From Actinomadura darangshiensis (GTDB taxonomy: Bacteria > Actinomycetota > Actinomycetes > Streptosporangiales > Streptosporangiaceae): a DNA stretch of 34,381 nt. This document shows positions 25,440 to 33,413 of the stretch, piece after piece. Made by a program: the position numbers and the translations under genes. Position 1 is the stretch's first letter; each line of letters opens with the position of its first letter. The notes under the pieces were generated by a model. It was given only the letters and a program-made list of their open reading frames with translations, did no database searches and was not told the DNA's origin. The stretch lies in assembly GCF_004349235.1 (NCBI RefSeq), contig NZ_SMKY01000073.1, positions 1 to 34,381 on the forward strand, in the 5' to 3' direction.

Positions 25440-26225
25440 GTGAGCCTCCTGGAACAGCCGCCCCGCCCGGCCGGTGCCTTAGCGCGACTGCGCAGACCCG
25501 GCCGGTCCGGGGCGTCCGGGAACGGGCCCGGCGGCCGGCCGCGGCCCGTCCGCGAGCTGCTGCTGATCATCGTGCTGTTCGGCGCCTACAAGCTCGGCCG
25601 GCTGCTGGCGAACGGCCGGGTGACCGAGGCGTTCGACAACGCCCACCGCGTCTGGCACCTCGAACGCGTCCTGGCGCTGCCGGGCGAGACGGGCGTCCAG
25701 CACGGCCTGCTGCACAGCGAGCTCCTCGTGCACGCGGCCAACTGCTACTACGCCTACGTGCACTTCCCGGCGACCGCGGTGTTCCTGCTCTGGATCTACC
25801 TGCGCAGGCCCGCCCACTACCGGTGGGTGCGCCGGACGATCGTGCTGCTCACCGCGGCCGCGCTCGTCCTGCACCTGCTCGTGCCGCTGGCGCCGCCGCG
25901 GATGCTGCCCGCGACCGGGCTCATCGACACCGCCGCCCGGTTCGGACCGTCGGTGTACGGGGCGCCGCAGACCGACACGATCGCCAACCAGTACGCGGCC
26001 ATGCCGTCCCTGCACATCGGCTGGGCCGCCCTCATCGCGCTCGGGCTCGTCGTCACGTCCAGGACGCGGTGGCGGTGGCTGTGGCTGCTGCATCCGGTGC
26101 TCACGATCGCGGTCGTGGTCGCCACCGCCAACCACTACTGGCTGGACGGCGTCGTGGTGCTGGCGCTGCTGTCGGTCATCGTCCTGCTGCTGCGCCCCCC
26201 GGTCGCGGACGAGCCGGCCGGCTAG
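25440..26225 (+). CDS. PAP2-superfamily integral membrane phosphatase/transferase
   Basis: A 261-residue membrane protein with about six hydrophobic segments and the PAP2_3 (inositolphosphotransferase-like) pattern. VHFPATAVFLLW, VPLAPPRML, QYAAMPSLHIGWA (catalytic His in PSLHIGW) and ANHYWLDGVV (His and Asp of the last motif) are in order. Family members remove or transfer phosphate groups on lipids at the outer membrane face. The Pro/Arg-rich first 35 residues are cytosolic. GTG at 25440 has GAAGGA 7 nt upstream. The gene lies 34 nt after the MMPL gene and is probably cotranscribed. Its stop shares CTAG with the cphA stop on the other strand. Confidence 0.85.
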   Translation: MSLLEQPPRPAGALARLRRPGRSGASGNGPGGRPRPVRELLLIIVLFGAYKLGRLLANGRVTEAFDNAHRVWHLERVLALPGETGVQHGLLHSELLVHAANCYYAYVHFPATAVFLLWIYLRRPAHYRWVRRTIVLLTAAALVLHLLVPLAPPRMLPATGLIDTAARFGPSVYGAPQTDTIANQYAAMPSLHIGWAALIALGLVVTSRTRWRWLWLLHPVLTIAVVVATANHYWLDGVVVLALLSVIVLLLRPPVADEPAG

Positions 26226-28858
26226 CCGGCGGGTTCCGCGCCCAGCGTTTCGAGCAGCTCCGCCACCGGCTGGAGCTTCTCGTACAGCAGCAGGACGGGC
26301 TCGCCCGGCTCCGCCATGTCCAGCGCCGACGCGAGCGCGCCCTTCAGGTCGCCCGCCGGGTGGTGGCACACGTCCGGGCGGCCCTCCCGCAGCCCCTGCA
26401 CGATCAGCCGGGTCATCTCGCCGGAGCGGCGGCCCCGCAGGTCCTCGTCCTCGTAGACGACGACGCGGCCGAACGTCCCCGACAGCGCCCGCGCGGTCTC
26501 GCCGACCAGCTCGTCGGAACGGTCGCCCGGCAGCGTCACCGCGGCGACCCCCGCGCCCCAGCGCCGCTCGACGAACGCGCCCATCGCCGAGACCGCCGCC
26601 GGGTTGTGCGCGTAGTCGACCAGGACCGGGTTCGAGCCGACCTGGTACACGCAGCCGCGGCCGGGGTTGCGGGTGTGCGGGTCGAACGAGCGCAGCGCCC
26701 GCGCCAGCACGTCCACCGGGACGCCGAGGGCGCGCGCGGCGGCGGACGCGGCCAGCGCGTCGGCGATCACGTGCCCGGCGTGCCCGCCGAACGAGCCCGC
26801 CACCTCCTCGGCCGGCAGGATCGGTGTCCGGGTGTCGCCGCGCGCCTCGGTCAGCCGGCCGTGCTCCACGAAGTAGCCGGTCCCGCCGTCCCGCAGGTGG
26901 CCGGCGAGGACGGGCGCGGCGGGGTCGAGCGCGAAGTAGCGGACCACGGGGTCGCGCCCGCGGACCCCCGGCCGCCCGGCCAGTGCCGCCGACGCCTCGT
27001 CCTCGGCGTTGAGGACGAGGTCGCCGCCGCGCCGGATCTCCTCGGCGACCAGCGCCTTGATGTCGACCAGGTCGTCCAGCGACTCGGTGTCGTCCATGCC
27101 GAGGTGGTCGCGGGTGATGTTGGTGACGACCGCGACGTCGGCGCGGTCGTAGCCGAGGCCGCGCCGGACGATCCCGCCCCGCGCCGTCTCCAGCACGGCC
27201 GCGTCCACCGACCGGTCGCCCAGCACCATCTCCGCCGAGCGCGGCCCGGACGCGTCGGACCGGTGGACGAGGCGCCCGCCCACGTACACGCCCTCGGTGC
27301 TGGTCATGCCGGTGCGCCGGCCGTCCAGCTCCAGCATGTGCGCGATCATCCGGACGGTCGTCGTCTTGCCGTTGGTGCCCGTCACCGACACGACCGGCAC
27401 CCGCGACGGCGTGCCCTCCGGATACATCAGGCCGACGATGTCGCCGGCGACGTCCCGGCAGGCGCCCTCGTGCGGGGCCAGGTGCATCCGCAGCCCCGGC
27501 GCCGCGTTGACCTCCAGGATCCCGGCGGCGCCGCGCTCGGCGGGCGGTGGGGACGCGATGTCGGGCAGCCGCAGGTCGATGCCGCACACGTCCATGCCGG
27601 CGGCGGCCGCCGCCCGCACGCACATCGCCGCGACCTCGGCGTGCACGTCCGCGGTGACGTCCCGGCTGGTGCCGCCCGTGGACAGGTTCGCGTTGCGGCG
27701 CAGCCACACCCGCTCGCCGTCGCCCGGCACCGACGCCGGGCCGTGGCCCTGCCGTGCGAGCAGCGCCAGCTCGGTGGGGCCGAGGACGAGCCGGGTCAGC
27801 GGCCGGTCGTGGCCCTCGCCGCGCGCCGGGTCGGCGTTGACCCGCTCCACCAGCGCCTCGACCGTGGCCGTCCCGTCGCCGGTGACGCACGCCGCGGTCA
27901 GCTCGGCCGCCGCCGCGACGCGCCCGCCGACCACCAGCACCCGGTAGTCGCCGCCCGGGATGTAGGACTCCACGAGGACCTCGCCGTCGTCCCCGGCGGC
28001 GGACGCGAACGCCGCCACGACCTCCGGCGGCGTGGTGAGCTCGATGTGCACGCCCTCGCCCTGGTGGCCGGCGAGCGGCTTGACGACGACCGGCCCGCCG
28101 ATGTCGCGCAGCGCCTCCAGCGCCTCGGCCGGAGACGCCGCGACCCGTCCCTCCGGCACCGGCAGCCCGGCGTCGGCCAGCACGCGGTGCGCGAGCCGCT
28201 TGTCGCCCGCGACCTCCATCCCGATCGCCGAGGTGGCGTCGGTCATCGCCGCCCACACCAGCCGCCGGTGCCGGCCGTACCCGAGCCGCAGCAGGTTGAG
28301 GCCGCCGACCCGGCGGACCGGGACGCCGCGCTCCCGCGCCGCCCGCGCCAGCGCGGCCGTGCTCACCCCGAGCCGCTCCTCCTCGTGGACGGCGGCGACG
28401 CGGGCCAGATCGGCGGACGGATCGGGCACGATCCCCGCGAGCGCGCCGTTCACGAGCCGTACCGCGAGCGTGATCAGCCGCTCCACCACCGGGCTGCCGG
28501 CCGGCTCGTCCCGCGGGCACTCAAGGATCACGTCGTAGTCGCTCGGCCCGCCCGCCCGCACGGTCCGGCCGAAGAACACCTCCCGGCCGATCAGCCCGGA
28601 CAGCTCCAGCGTGACGTGCTCGGTGACGTGACCGAAATAGGTGCCGCGCGCCATCGCGGCCAGCAGCCCGCCCGGCCGGCCCGCCGAGCAGTGGTGCCCG
28701 GCCAGGCCGGGCAGCGCGGCCACGAGCCGCTCGGCGAAACCGGGATGGTCGGTGGTCTCGTGGCCGGTCAGGCCCTGCAGGTCCAGCCGCGCGATCGCGA
28801 CCGGGCGGGACAGGTAGACGTTCGGGCCGCTCAGGCGGCGCACATGGTCGAGCCGCAC
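26222..28858 (-). CDS. cphA: Cyanophycin synthetase
   Basis: An 878-residue, full-length CphA1-type enzyme that makes the Asp-Arg polymer multi-L-arginyl-poly-L-aspartate. The N-terminal domain (about 1-165) is followed by an ATP-grasp domain (PVVVKPLAGHQGEGVHI, then ILEVNAAPGLRMH). A Mur ligase-like domain follows with P-loop GTNGKTTT at 494-501, TNITRDHLGMDD and VDYAHNPAA. The ATP-grasp adds Asp and the Mur part adds Arg in known enzymes. GTG at 28858 has GGAGGAGGAG directly upstream, inside the cphB 3' end; the genes are 2 nt apart. Both active sites look complete, so a functional polymer synthase is expected. Confidence 0.92.
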   Translation of the reverse strand: MRLDHVRRLSGPNVYLSRPVAIARLDLQGLTGHETTDHPGFAERLVAALPGLAGHHCSAGRPGGLLAAMARGTYFGHVTEHVTLELSGLIGREVFFGRTVRAGGPSDYDVILECPRDEPAGSPVVERLITLAVRLVNGALAGIVPDPSADLARVAAVHEEERLGVSTAALARAARERGVPVRRVGGLNLLRLGYGRHRRLVWAAMTDATSAIGMEVAGDKRLAHRVLADAGLPVPEGRVAASPAEALEALRDIGGPVVVKPLAGHQGEGVHIELTTPPEVVAAFASAAGDDGEVLVESYIPGGDYRVLVVGGRVAAAAELTAACVTGDGTATVEALVERVNADPARGEGHDRPLTRLVLGPTELALLARQGHGPASVPGDGERVWLRRNANLSTGGTSRDVTADVHAEVAAMCVRAAAAAGMDVCGIDLRLPDIASPPPAERGAAGILEVNAAPGLRMHLAPHEGACRDVAGDIVGLMYPEGTPSRVPVVSVTGTNGKTTTVRMIAHMLELDGRRTGMTSTEGVYVGGRLVHRSDASGPRSAEMVLGDRSVDAAVLETARGGIVRRGLGYDRADVAVVTNITRDHLGMDDTESLDDLVDIKALVAEEIRRGGDLVLNAEDEASAALAGRPGVRGRDPVVRYFALDPAAPVLAGHLRDGGTGYFVEHGRLTEARGDTRTPILPAEEVAGSFGGHAGHVIADALAASAAARALGVPVDVLARALRSFDPHTRNPGRGCVYQVGSNPVLVDYAHNPAAVSAMGAFVERRWGAGVAAVTLPGDRSDELVGETARALSGTFGRVVVYEDEDLRGRRSGEMTRLIVQGLREGRPDVCHHPAGDLKGALASALDMAEPGEPVLLLYEKLQPVAELLETLGAEPAG

Positions 28859-28860
28859 GG

Positions 28861-29694
28861 CTACTCCTCCTCCGGCCCGCGCATGTTGCCGATCGCCGGG
28901 AGCTTGTCGTTCATCTGGAAGGCGCAGCCGGCCGGCAGCAGGTGCAGCGACACGTCGAACATCGCCATCGGCTCGTCGTCGGACGCGGCGTAGGCGACCG
29001 TCGCCTGCCCGGCGTCCACGACCGTGACCACGCCCGTACCGACGACCTCGAAATGGCCGTCGCCGACCACGATCGCCGTGTCCTCGTCTATGCCGACGCC
29101 CAGCAGCCGGGTGTCGAGCGCTATCCCGCTCATCAGCCGCGGCAGCCGGCCGCGCTCGTTGAAATGCATGTCGATCAGCACGTTGTCGAGCAGGCCGAGC
29201 CCGGGGCCGACCTTCACGCTGGACGCGGCCACCTCGTGGCCGTGCCCGCCGAGGATCATCCAGTGGCCCATCGCGGTCGCGCCCGCGCTGGTCCCGGCGA
29301 TCACCAGGCCCTCCTGGTCGAGCCGCCGCTTCAGCAGGTCGTTGGTCTTCGAGCCGACCAGGGTGCGGATCCGCGACTGGTCGCCGCCGCTGAACAGGAC
29401 CCCGGTCGCCGAATCCAGCGCCCGCAGCGTCGCCCCGTCGTCGGCCGCGGGCCGGCCCAGCAGCCGCAGCTCCCGCACCGAGGAGACGCCGAGCCGCCCG
29501 AACACGGCGGTGTACTCGTCGGCGACCTCCTCGGGTACCTCCGTCGCCGTCGTGATCACGACGATCCGCGCGTCCTCGTCGCCCGACAGCTCGACGAACG
29601 TCTCCAGGGGCCCGGCCCCGCAGGTCCGGTTCTCCGCCCCACCGATGATCAGCAGCCGGCCCTTGCGTCCGGCACCCGCGTGTTTGTCCTTCAC
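28861..29694 (-). CDS. cphB: Cyanophycinase
   Basis: A 277-residue serine exopeptidase of the S51-like family that releases beta-Asp-Arg dipeptides from cyanophycin. The nucleophile is Ser136 in AGTSAGA. His177 (DMHFNERGR) and Glu204 (GIDEDTA) are spaced like the family triad. FSGGDQSRIR at about 101-110 is also conserved. No signal peptide is present, so it acts in the cytoplasm on stored polymer. The start is a GTG at 29694 with only a weak AGGGG-type site upstream. It is first in the cphB-cphA operon and divergent from a TetR-type regulator. Confidence 0.92.
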   Translation of the reverse strand: MKDKHAGAGRKGRLLIIGGAENRTCGAGPLETFVELSGDEDARIVVITTATEVPEEVADEYTAVFGRLGVSSVRELRLLGRPAADDGATLRALDSATGVLFSGGDQSRIRTLVGSKTNDLLKRRLDQEGLVIAGTSAGATAMGHWMILGGHGHEVAASSVKVGPGLGLLDNVLIDMHFNERGRLPRLMSGIALDTRLLGVGIDEDTAIVVGDGHFEVVGTGVVTVVDAGQATVAYAASDDEPMAMFDVSLHLLPAGCAFQMNDKLPAIGNMRGPEEE

Positions 29695-29785
29695 ATCTGC
29701 TGACTACCCCTGATCACATCCGGTAGTCTCACGATCGCGATGTGTCATGGGACGGGTCGCGCCGCCGCTGTGCCATGCTGTGCGG

Positions 29786-30424
29786 ATGAGCGGCAGCCCC
29801 GTTCCGCCGGACGGCCCCGCCCGGCGCTCGTCCCGGCCGCCGGGGCCCGCCGCCGCGGTCGCCGCCGCGTCCGCCCACTACCTGCGGGGCGAGCCGATCG
29901 ACATGTCGGCGCTGGCCGCCGAGCTGGGCGTCGGGCGCGCCACCCTCTACCGGTGGGTCGGCAGCCGCGAGCAGCTGCTCGCCACCCTCCTCGGGGAGAT
30001 GACCGAGCGCACCTACCGGGTCGCCGCGCGGGGCGTCGGCGGCACCGGCGCCGACCGGATCCTCGCCGTCCTCGAACGGTTCATGCGCGCGGTGGTGGAC
30101 GCCGAGCCGCTCAAGGCGTTCACCGAACGCGAACCCCGGCTGTTCATCCGGCTGGCCACCATGCCCGGCACCATCGAGGGCCGCGCCACCGAGCTGCTCA
30201 CCGGGGAGCTGCAGGCGGAGATCGACCGCGGCGCGCTGCGCGTCCCGCTGCCCACCCGCACGCTGGCGCAGGCGATCGTCCGCGTCGCGGACTCGTTCAT
30301 GTACGCGCACTACCTCGGCGGCAACCGGCCGGAGATCGACCAGGCCCTGGAGGTCGTCGAGCTGCTGCTGCGGCCCTGCGCGCCCGGCCCCGGCGGGGAA
30401 TCTCCCGGCGCGCCGGGACGCTGA
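29786..30424 (+). CDS. TetR-family (QsdR-like) regulator
   Basis: A 212-residue regulator with a TetR-type DNA-binding domain: IDMSALAAELGVGRATLYRWVGSREQLLATLL at about residues 38-70. The ligand domain resembles the QsdR group (RAVVDAEPLKAFTEREPRLFIRLAT). ATG at 29786 is chosen over the in-frame ATG at 29747 because the family N-terminus starts here. There is no Shine-Dalgarno and CATGCT lies 6 nt before it, so it may be leaderless. It is divergent from cphB with 91 nt between start codons and could control the cyanophycin genes; no strong operator dyad is clear. Confidence 0.78.
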   Translation: MSGSPVPPDGPARRSSRPPGPAAAVAAASAHYLRGEPIDMSALAAELGVGRATLYRWVGSREQLLATLLGEMTERTYRVAARGVGGTGADRILAVLERFMRAVVDAEPLKAFTEREPRLFIRLATMPGTIEGRATELLTGELQAEIDRGALRVPLPTRTLAQAIVRVADSFMYAHYLGGNRPEIDQALEVVELLLRPCAPGPGGESPGAPGR

Positions 30425-30428
30425 ATCT

Positions 30429-30457
30429 TTGACGGGGCGAGACCGTTTCCTGACGAT
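30429..30457 (+). promoter_or_regulatory. Weak candidate promoter for the ABC1 gene
   Basis: TTGACG (30429-30434) and GACGAT (30452-30457) are 17 nt apart, between the TetR gene and the ABC1-family gene. The -35 is good and the -10 poor. An inverted repeat with ACGGGGCG and CGCCCCCGT arms spans the same stretch. Confidence 0.3.
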
Positions 30458-30515
30458 CGCCCCCGTGAGAGGCTGAAGTCATTGGACGCATCGTCGAAAG
30501 AGGGACCACCGGGCC

Positions 30516-31874
30516 GTGAGTGACATCCCCCGCCGCGCGGTGACGCGGACCGCCAAGCTGGCGACCCTCCCGCTCGGCTTCGCCGGGCGCACCGCCCTCG
30601 GGCTCGGCAAGCGGACGATCGGCCGCCCCGCCGAGGCCGTCGCGCTGGAGGTGCAGCGCCGCACCGCCGAGCAGCTGTTCGCCGTGCTCGGCGAGCTGAA
30701 GGGCGGCGCCATGAAGGTCGGGCAGCTGCTGTCGATCTTCGAGGCCGGGCTGCCCGAGGAGATCGCTGGGCCGTTCCGCGACAGCCTGACCCGCCTGCAG
30801 GAGTCGGCGCCGCCGATGCCCGCGTCCACCACCCACCAGGTCCTCGCGCAGGGCCTCGGCGACGACTGGCGCGGCATGTTCGCCGAGTTCGACGACCACC
30901 CGGCCGCGGCCGCGTCCATCGGCCAGGTCCACAAGGCCGTCTGGCACGACGGCCGCACGGTCGCGGTGAAGGTCCAGTACCCGGGCGCCGCCCGGGCGCT
31001 GATGAGCGACTTCAACCAGATCTCCCGGCTCAGCCGCCTGTTCACCCCGCTGTTCCCGGGCGTCGAGGTCAAGCCGGTCATCGCCGACCTCAAGCGCCGC
31101 CTGGAGAAGGAACTCGACTACGTCGACGAGGCCCGCGCCCAGACGGCGTTCCACGACGCCTACGCCGGCGACCCCGACTTCGCCGTCCCCGCCGTCGTCG
31201 CGCAGTCCGGCAACGTACTGGTCACCGAGTGGCTGGACGGCACGCCGCTCGCCAAGGTCATCGCCGGCGCCGACCAGGACCGCCGCGACCGCGCCGGCCT
31301 GCTGCTGTTCCGCTTCCTGCTGTCCGGCCCGGCCCGCTGCGAGATGATCCACATCGACCCGCACCCGGGCAACTTCCGGCTGCTGGACGACGGCCGCCTC
31401 GGCGTCCTGGACTTCGGCGGCGCCGCCCGCGTCCCGGCCGAGCTCCAGTGGTCGATCGGCCGCCTGCTGCGCATCGGCACCCTCGGCGACCCCGACGACA
31501 TCGTCGACGCCCTCTGCGAGGAGGGCTTCCTCGCCCCCGAGGCCGAGGTGGACCCCGACGAGGTCGCCGCCCTGGTCGCCCCGCACGCGGCACCGTTCGC
31601 CGTGGAGCGGTTCCGCTACTCCCGCGAGTGGCTGCGCGAGCAGACCTCCCGCGGCCTCGGCCTCGCCTCCGACCTGCGCCCCGGCGCGCTCGCCCGCGCC
31701 TTCCGCCTCCCGCCGCAGTACCTCGCCGTCAGCCGCGCCCTCTCCGGCTGCGGCGGCGTCCTCTGCCAGCTGGAGGCCGAGGGCCCCTTCCGCGCCGAAG
31801 CGGAGACCTGGCTCCCCGGCTTCTCCGACGACGACGACCCGGACCTGGACGACCACTCCCAAGCCACCGCCTGA
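30516..31874 (+). CDS. ABC1/UbiB (ADCK) family atypical kinase-like protein
   Basis: A 452-residue protein of the ABC1/UbiB family. The family KxGQ motif is at Lys67 (AMKVGQLLS), and the Ala-rich nucleotide loop is AAAASIGQVHKA. AVKVQYPG carries the kinase Lys, ELDYVDEA the family ExD, HIDPHPGNF (279-287) the catalytic Asp281, and DFGG the metal-binding Asp299. Members support quinone or lipid metabolism as ATPases more than as protein kinases. GTG at 30516 has AGAGGGA about 9 nt upstream. The C-terminus is acidic (SDDDDPDLDD). It stands alone between a TetR gene and a convergent siderophore gene. Confidence 0.88.
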   Translation: MSDIPRRAVTRTAKLATLPLGFAGRTALGLGKRTIGRPAEAVALEVQRRTAEQLFAVLGELKGGAMKVGQLLSIFEAGLPEEIAGPFRDSLTRLQESAPPMPASTTHQVLAQGLGDDWRGMFAEFDDHPAAAASIGQVHKAVWHDGRTVAVKVQYPGAARALMSDFNQISRLSRLFTPLFPGVEVKPVIADLKRRLEKELDYVDEARAQTAFHDAYAGDPDFAVPAVVAQSGNVLVTEWLDGTPLAKVIAGADQDRRDRAGLLLFRFLLSGPARCEMIHIDPHPGNFRLLDDGRLGVLDFGGAARVPAELQWSIGRLLRIGTLGDPDDIVDALCEEGFLAPEAEVDPDEVAALVAPHAAPFAVERFRYSREWLREQTSRGLGLASDLRPGALARAFRLPPQYLAVSRALSGCGGVLCQLEAEGPFRAEAETWLPGFSDDDDPDLDDHSQATA

Positions 31875-31898
31875 CCCAGGCACACCGCGGCTCTCGCC

Positions 31899-31937
31899 GA
31901 GGTGACCGGAGCGAGCGCAGCGAGCGGAGGGCACCTC
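31899..31937. terminator. Hairpin between convergent genes
   Basis: GAGGTG (31899-31904) and CACCTC (31932-31937) pair, and after one mismatch CC pairs with GG. The loop holds the GAGCGAGCGCAGCGAGCG type of sequence common between actinobacterial genes. GGGGTTTT follows on the plus strand. It fills the 70-nt gap between convergent genes and could terminate both. Confidence 0.5.
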
Positions 31938-31944
31938 TGGGGTT

Positions 31945-32790
31945 TTAGGAGAGGGCTTCGGCCTCCTCCTGCTCCACCTGGGCGTTCCAGTCGCGCTTGG
32001 AGGACTGCCAGCCGTCCTCGTCGCGGCCCCGGCGCCAGTAGCCGGAGATGGAGAGGCGGTCCATGGGCAGGCCGCGCTCGACGCGGAGGTGGCGGCGGAG
32101 GGCCTTGACGAACTCGGCCTCGCCGTGGACGAAGGCGTGCACCTCGCCGTCCGGGAAGTCGAGCTTCTGCACGGCCTCGACCAGCAGATCGCCGATCCGG
32201 CCGGCGCCGCGGTGCAGCCACACGACCTCGGTGGCGGGCGGGGCCGGCAGGTCCTGCTCCTCCTCGGCGCCGGCGACCTCGACGTACACGCGGCAGGGCG
32301 CGCCGTCCGGGACGCGTCCGAGGGACGCGGCGATCGCCGGGAGGGCGCTCTCGTCGCCGACGAGGAGGTGCCAGCCGGCGTCGGCGCTCGGGGCGTAGGC
32401 GCCGCCGGGGCCGTTGAAGAAGATCTCATCGCCGGGCCGGGCGGCCGCGGCCCACGGCCCGGCGAGGCCCTTGTCGCCGTGGTGGACGAAGTCGATGGTC
32501 AGCTCGCGGGCCTCGGCGTCCCACGCGCGGACGGTGTAGGTCCGCGTGCTCGGCCACTGCTCGCGCGGCAGCTCCGCGCGGACCTTCTCCATGTCGAACG
32601 GCTCGGGGTACGCGACGCCCGGCTGGGGGAACAGCAGCTTCACGTAGTGGTCGGTGAACGCGCCCGCGCCGAACTCGGCCAGGCCCGGGCCGCCCACCAC
32701 CACGCGGATCATGTGCGGGGTGAGGCGCTCGGTGCGCAGCACCGTCCCGCGGTGCAGCCTGCGTCCCTTGCGTGCGGGTTCCGTCGCCAT
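31945..32790 (-). CDS. Siderophore-interacting FAD-binding protein (ViuB-like)
   Basis: A 281-residue ferric-siderophore reductase of the SIP family. The N-terminal FAD domain carries STRTYTVRAWD and IDFVHHGDKGLAGPWA. The C-terminal reductase domain has LLVGDESALPAIAASL, FVHGEAEFVKALRRHL and ISGYWRRGRDEDGW. It would release iron from imported siderophores in the cytoplasm. ATG at 32790 has GGAGG 5 nt upstream. An IdeR/DmdR-type iron box lies 31 nt before the start, so it should be repressed when iron is plentiful. No siderophore synthesis or import gene adjoins. Confidence 0.92.
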   Translation of the reverse strand: MATEPARKGRRLHRGTVLRTERLTPHMIRVVVGGPGLAEFGAGAFTDHYVKLLFPQPGVAYPEPFDMEKVRAELPREQWPSTRTYTVRAWDAEARELTIDFVHHGDKGLAGPWAAAARPGDEIFFNGPGGAYAPSADAGWHLLVGDESALPAIAASLGRVPDGAPCRVYVEVAGAEEEQDLPAPPATEVVWLHRGAGRIGDLLVEAVQKLDFPDGEVHAFVHGEAEFVKALRRHLRVERGLPMDRLSISGYWRRGRDEDGWQSSKRDWNAQVEQEEAEALS

Positions 32791-32820
32791 GCGGTCCTCC
32801 GATGATCCGGATCACGGTAC

Positions 32821-32839
32821 TTAGGCAACCCTAACCTCT
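32821..32839. promoter_or_regulatory. IdeR/DmdR-type iron box
   Basis: TTAGGCAACCCTAACCTCT matches the 19-bp consensus TTAGGTTAGSCTAACCTAA at 14 positions, with TTAGG and CTAACCT intact. It sits 31 nt upstream of the siderophore-interacting protein start, where a DtxR-family repressor would block transcription. Confidence 0.75.
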
Positions 32840-32969
32840 GCGTCGTCAGGAATGTTCCTCCGGGGCCGTTCGCGGTCGGCCGCTATCGGTGCGGGACGCG
32901 CCGGGTTACGGTCTGGTGGGCGGCCGGGCGATGCGGACGGTGAGGCGGTTGGCGCTCAGCAGGCAGACG

Positions 32970-33413
32970 ATGACGGACGAGCAGCGCAAGTCGGTGGCGC
33001 TGGAGTACCTGAAGGGTTTCGACAACGGCGGCGTGACGTCGGACGGCGCGCCGCTGCTCGACCTCTTCGCGGGCGACGCGCAGGTCTACTTCCCCAAGTG
33101 GGGGCTCGCCACCGGCAGGGACGAGATCGGCCGGCTGTTCGGCGACGTCGGCGTGACGATCAAGGCGATCCGGCACCACTACGCGTCGTTCAACTGGGTG
33201 TTCTCCGGCGGCGACACGGTGGTGTGCGAGGGCACCAGCCACGGCGAGCACCTGGACGGGCCGTGGCGGGCGGGCGTCCCCGAGTGGGGCGCCGGCCGGT
33301 GGTGCGACGTCTTCGAGATCCGGGACTGGAAGATCCAGCGCGTGTTCATCTACCTGGACCCCGACTACGCCGGCGCCGACACCGGCCGGTACCCCTGGCT
33401 CAAGGAGGAGTGA
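32970..33413 (+). CDS. NTF2/SnoaL-like domain protein
   Basis: A 147-residue protein with an NTF2-like fold: MTDEQRKSVALEYLKGFDNGG, LLDLFAGDAQVYFPKWGLATGRDEIGRLF, HHYASFNWVFSGGDTVVCEGTSHGEH, and the closing strand DVFEIRDWKIQRVFIYLDPDY. The function is not recognisable. ATG at 32970 gives the natural N-terminus; in-frame ATGs at 32931 and 32889 would add Arg-rich residues without a better ribosome binding site. It is divergent from the siderophore gene and shares its control region, so it could also be iron-responsive. Its end overlaps the convergent hydrolase gene by 14 nt. Confidence 0.7.
   Translation: MTDEQRKSVALEYLKGFDNGGVTSDGAPLLDLFAGDAQVYFPKWGLATGRDEIGRLFGDVGVTIKAIRHHYASFNWVFSGGDTVVCEGTSHGEHLDGPWRAGVPEWGAGRWCDVFEIRDWKIQRVFIYLDPDYAGADTGRYPWLKEE

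Noticed and set aside
23099..25570. Minus-strand open frame of 823 codons opposite the MMPL gene
   Set aside because: His/Asp/Arg-rich, low-complexity antisense of transmembrane codons; no domain.
25479..28520. Long minus-strand open frame across PAP2 and cphA
   Set aside because: Composition is Arg/Gly/Ala-rich without motifs; cphA in the other minus frame shows clear domains.
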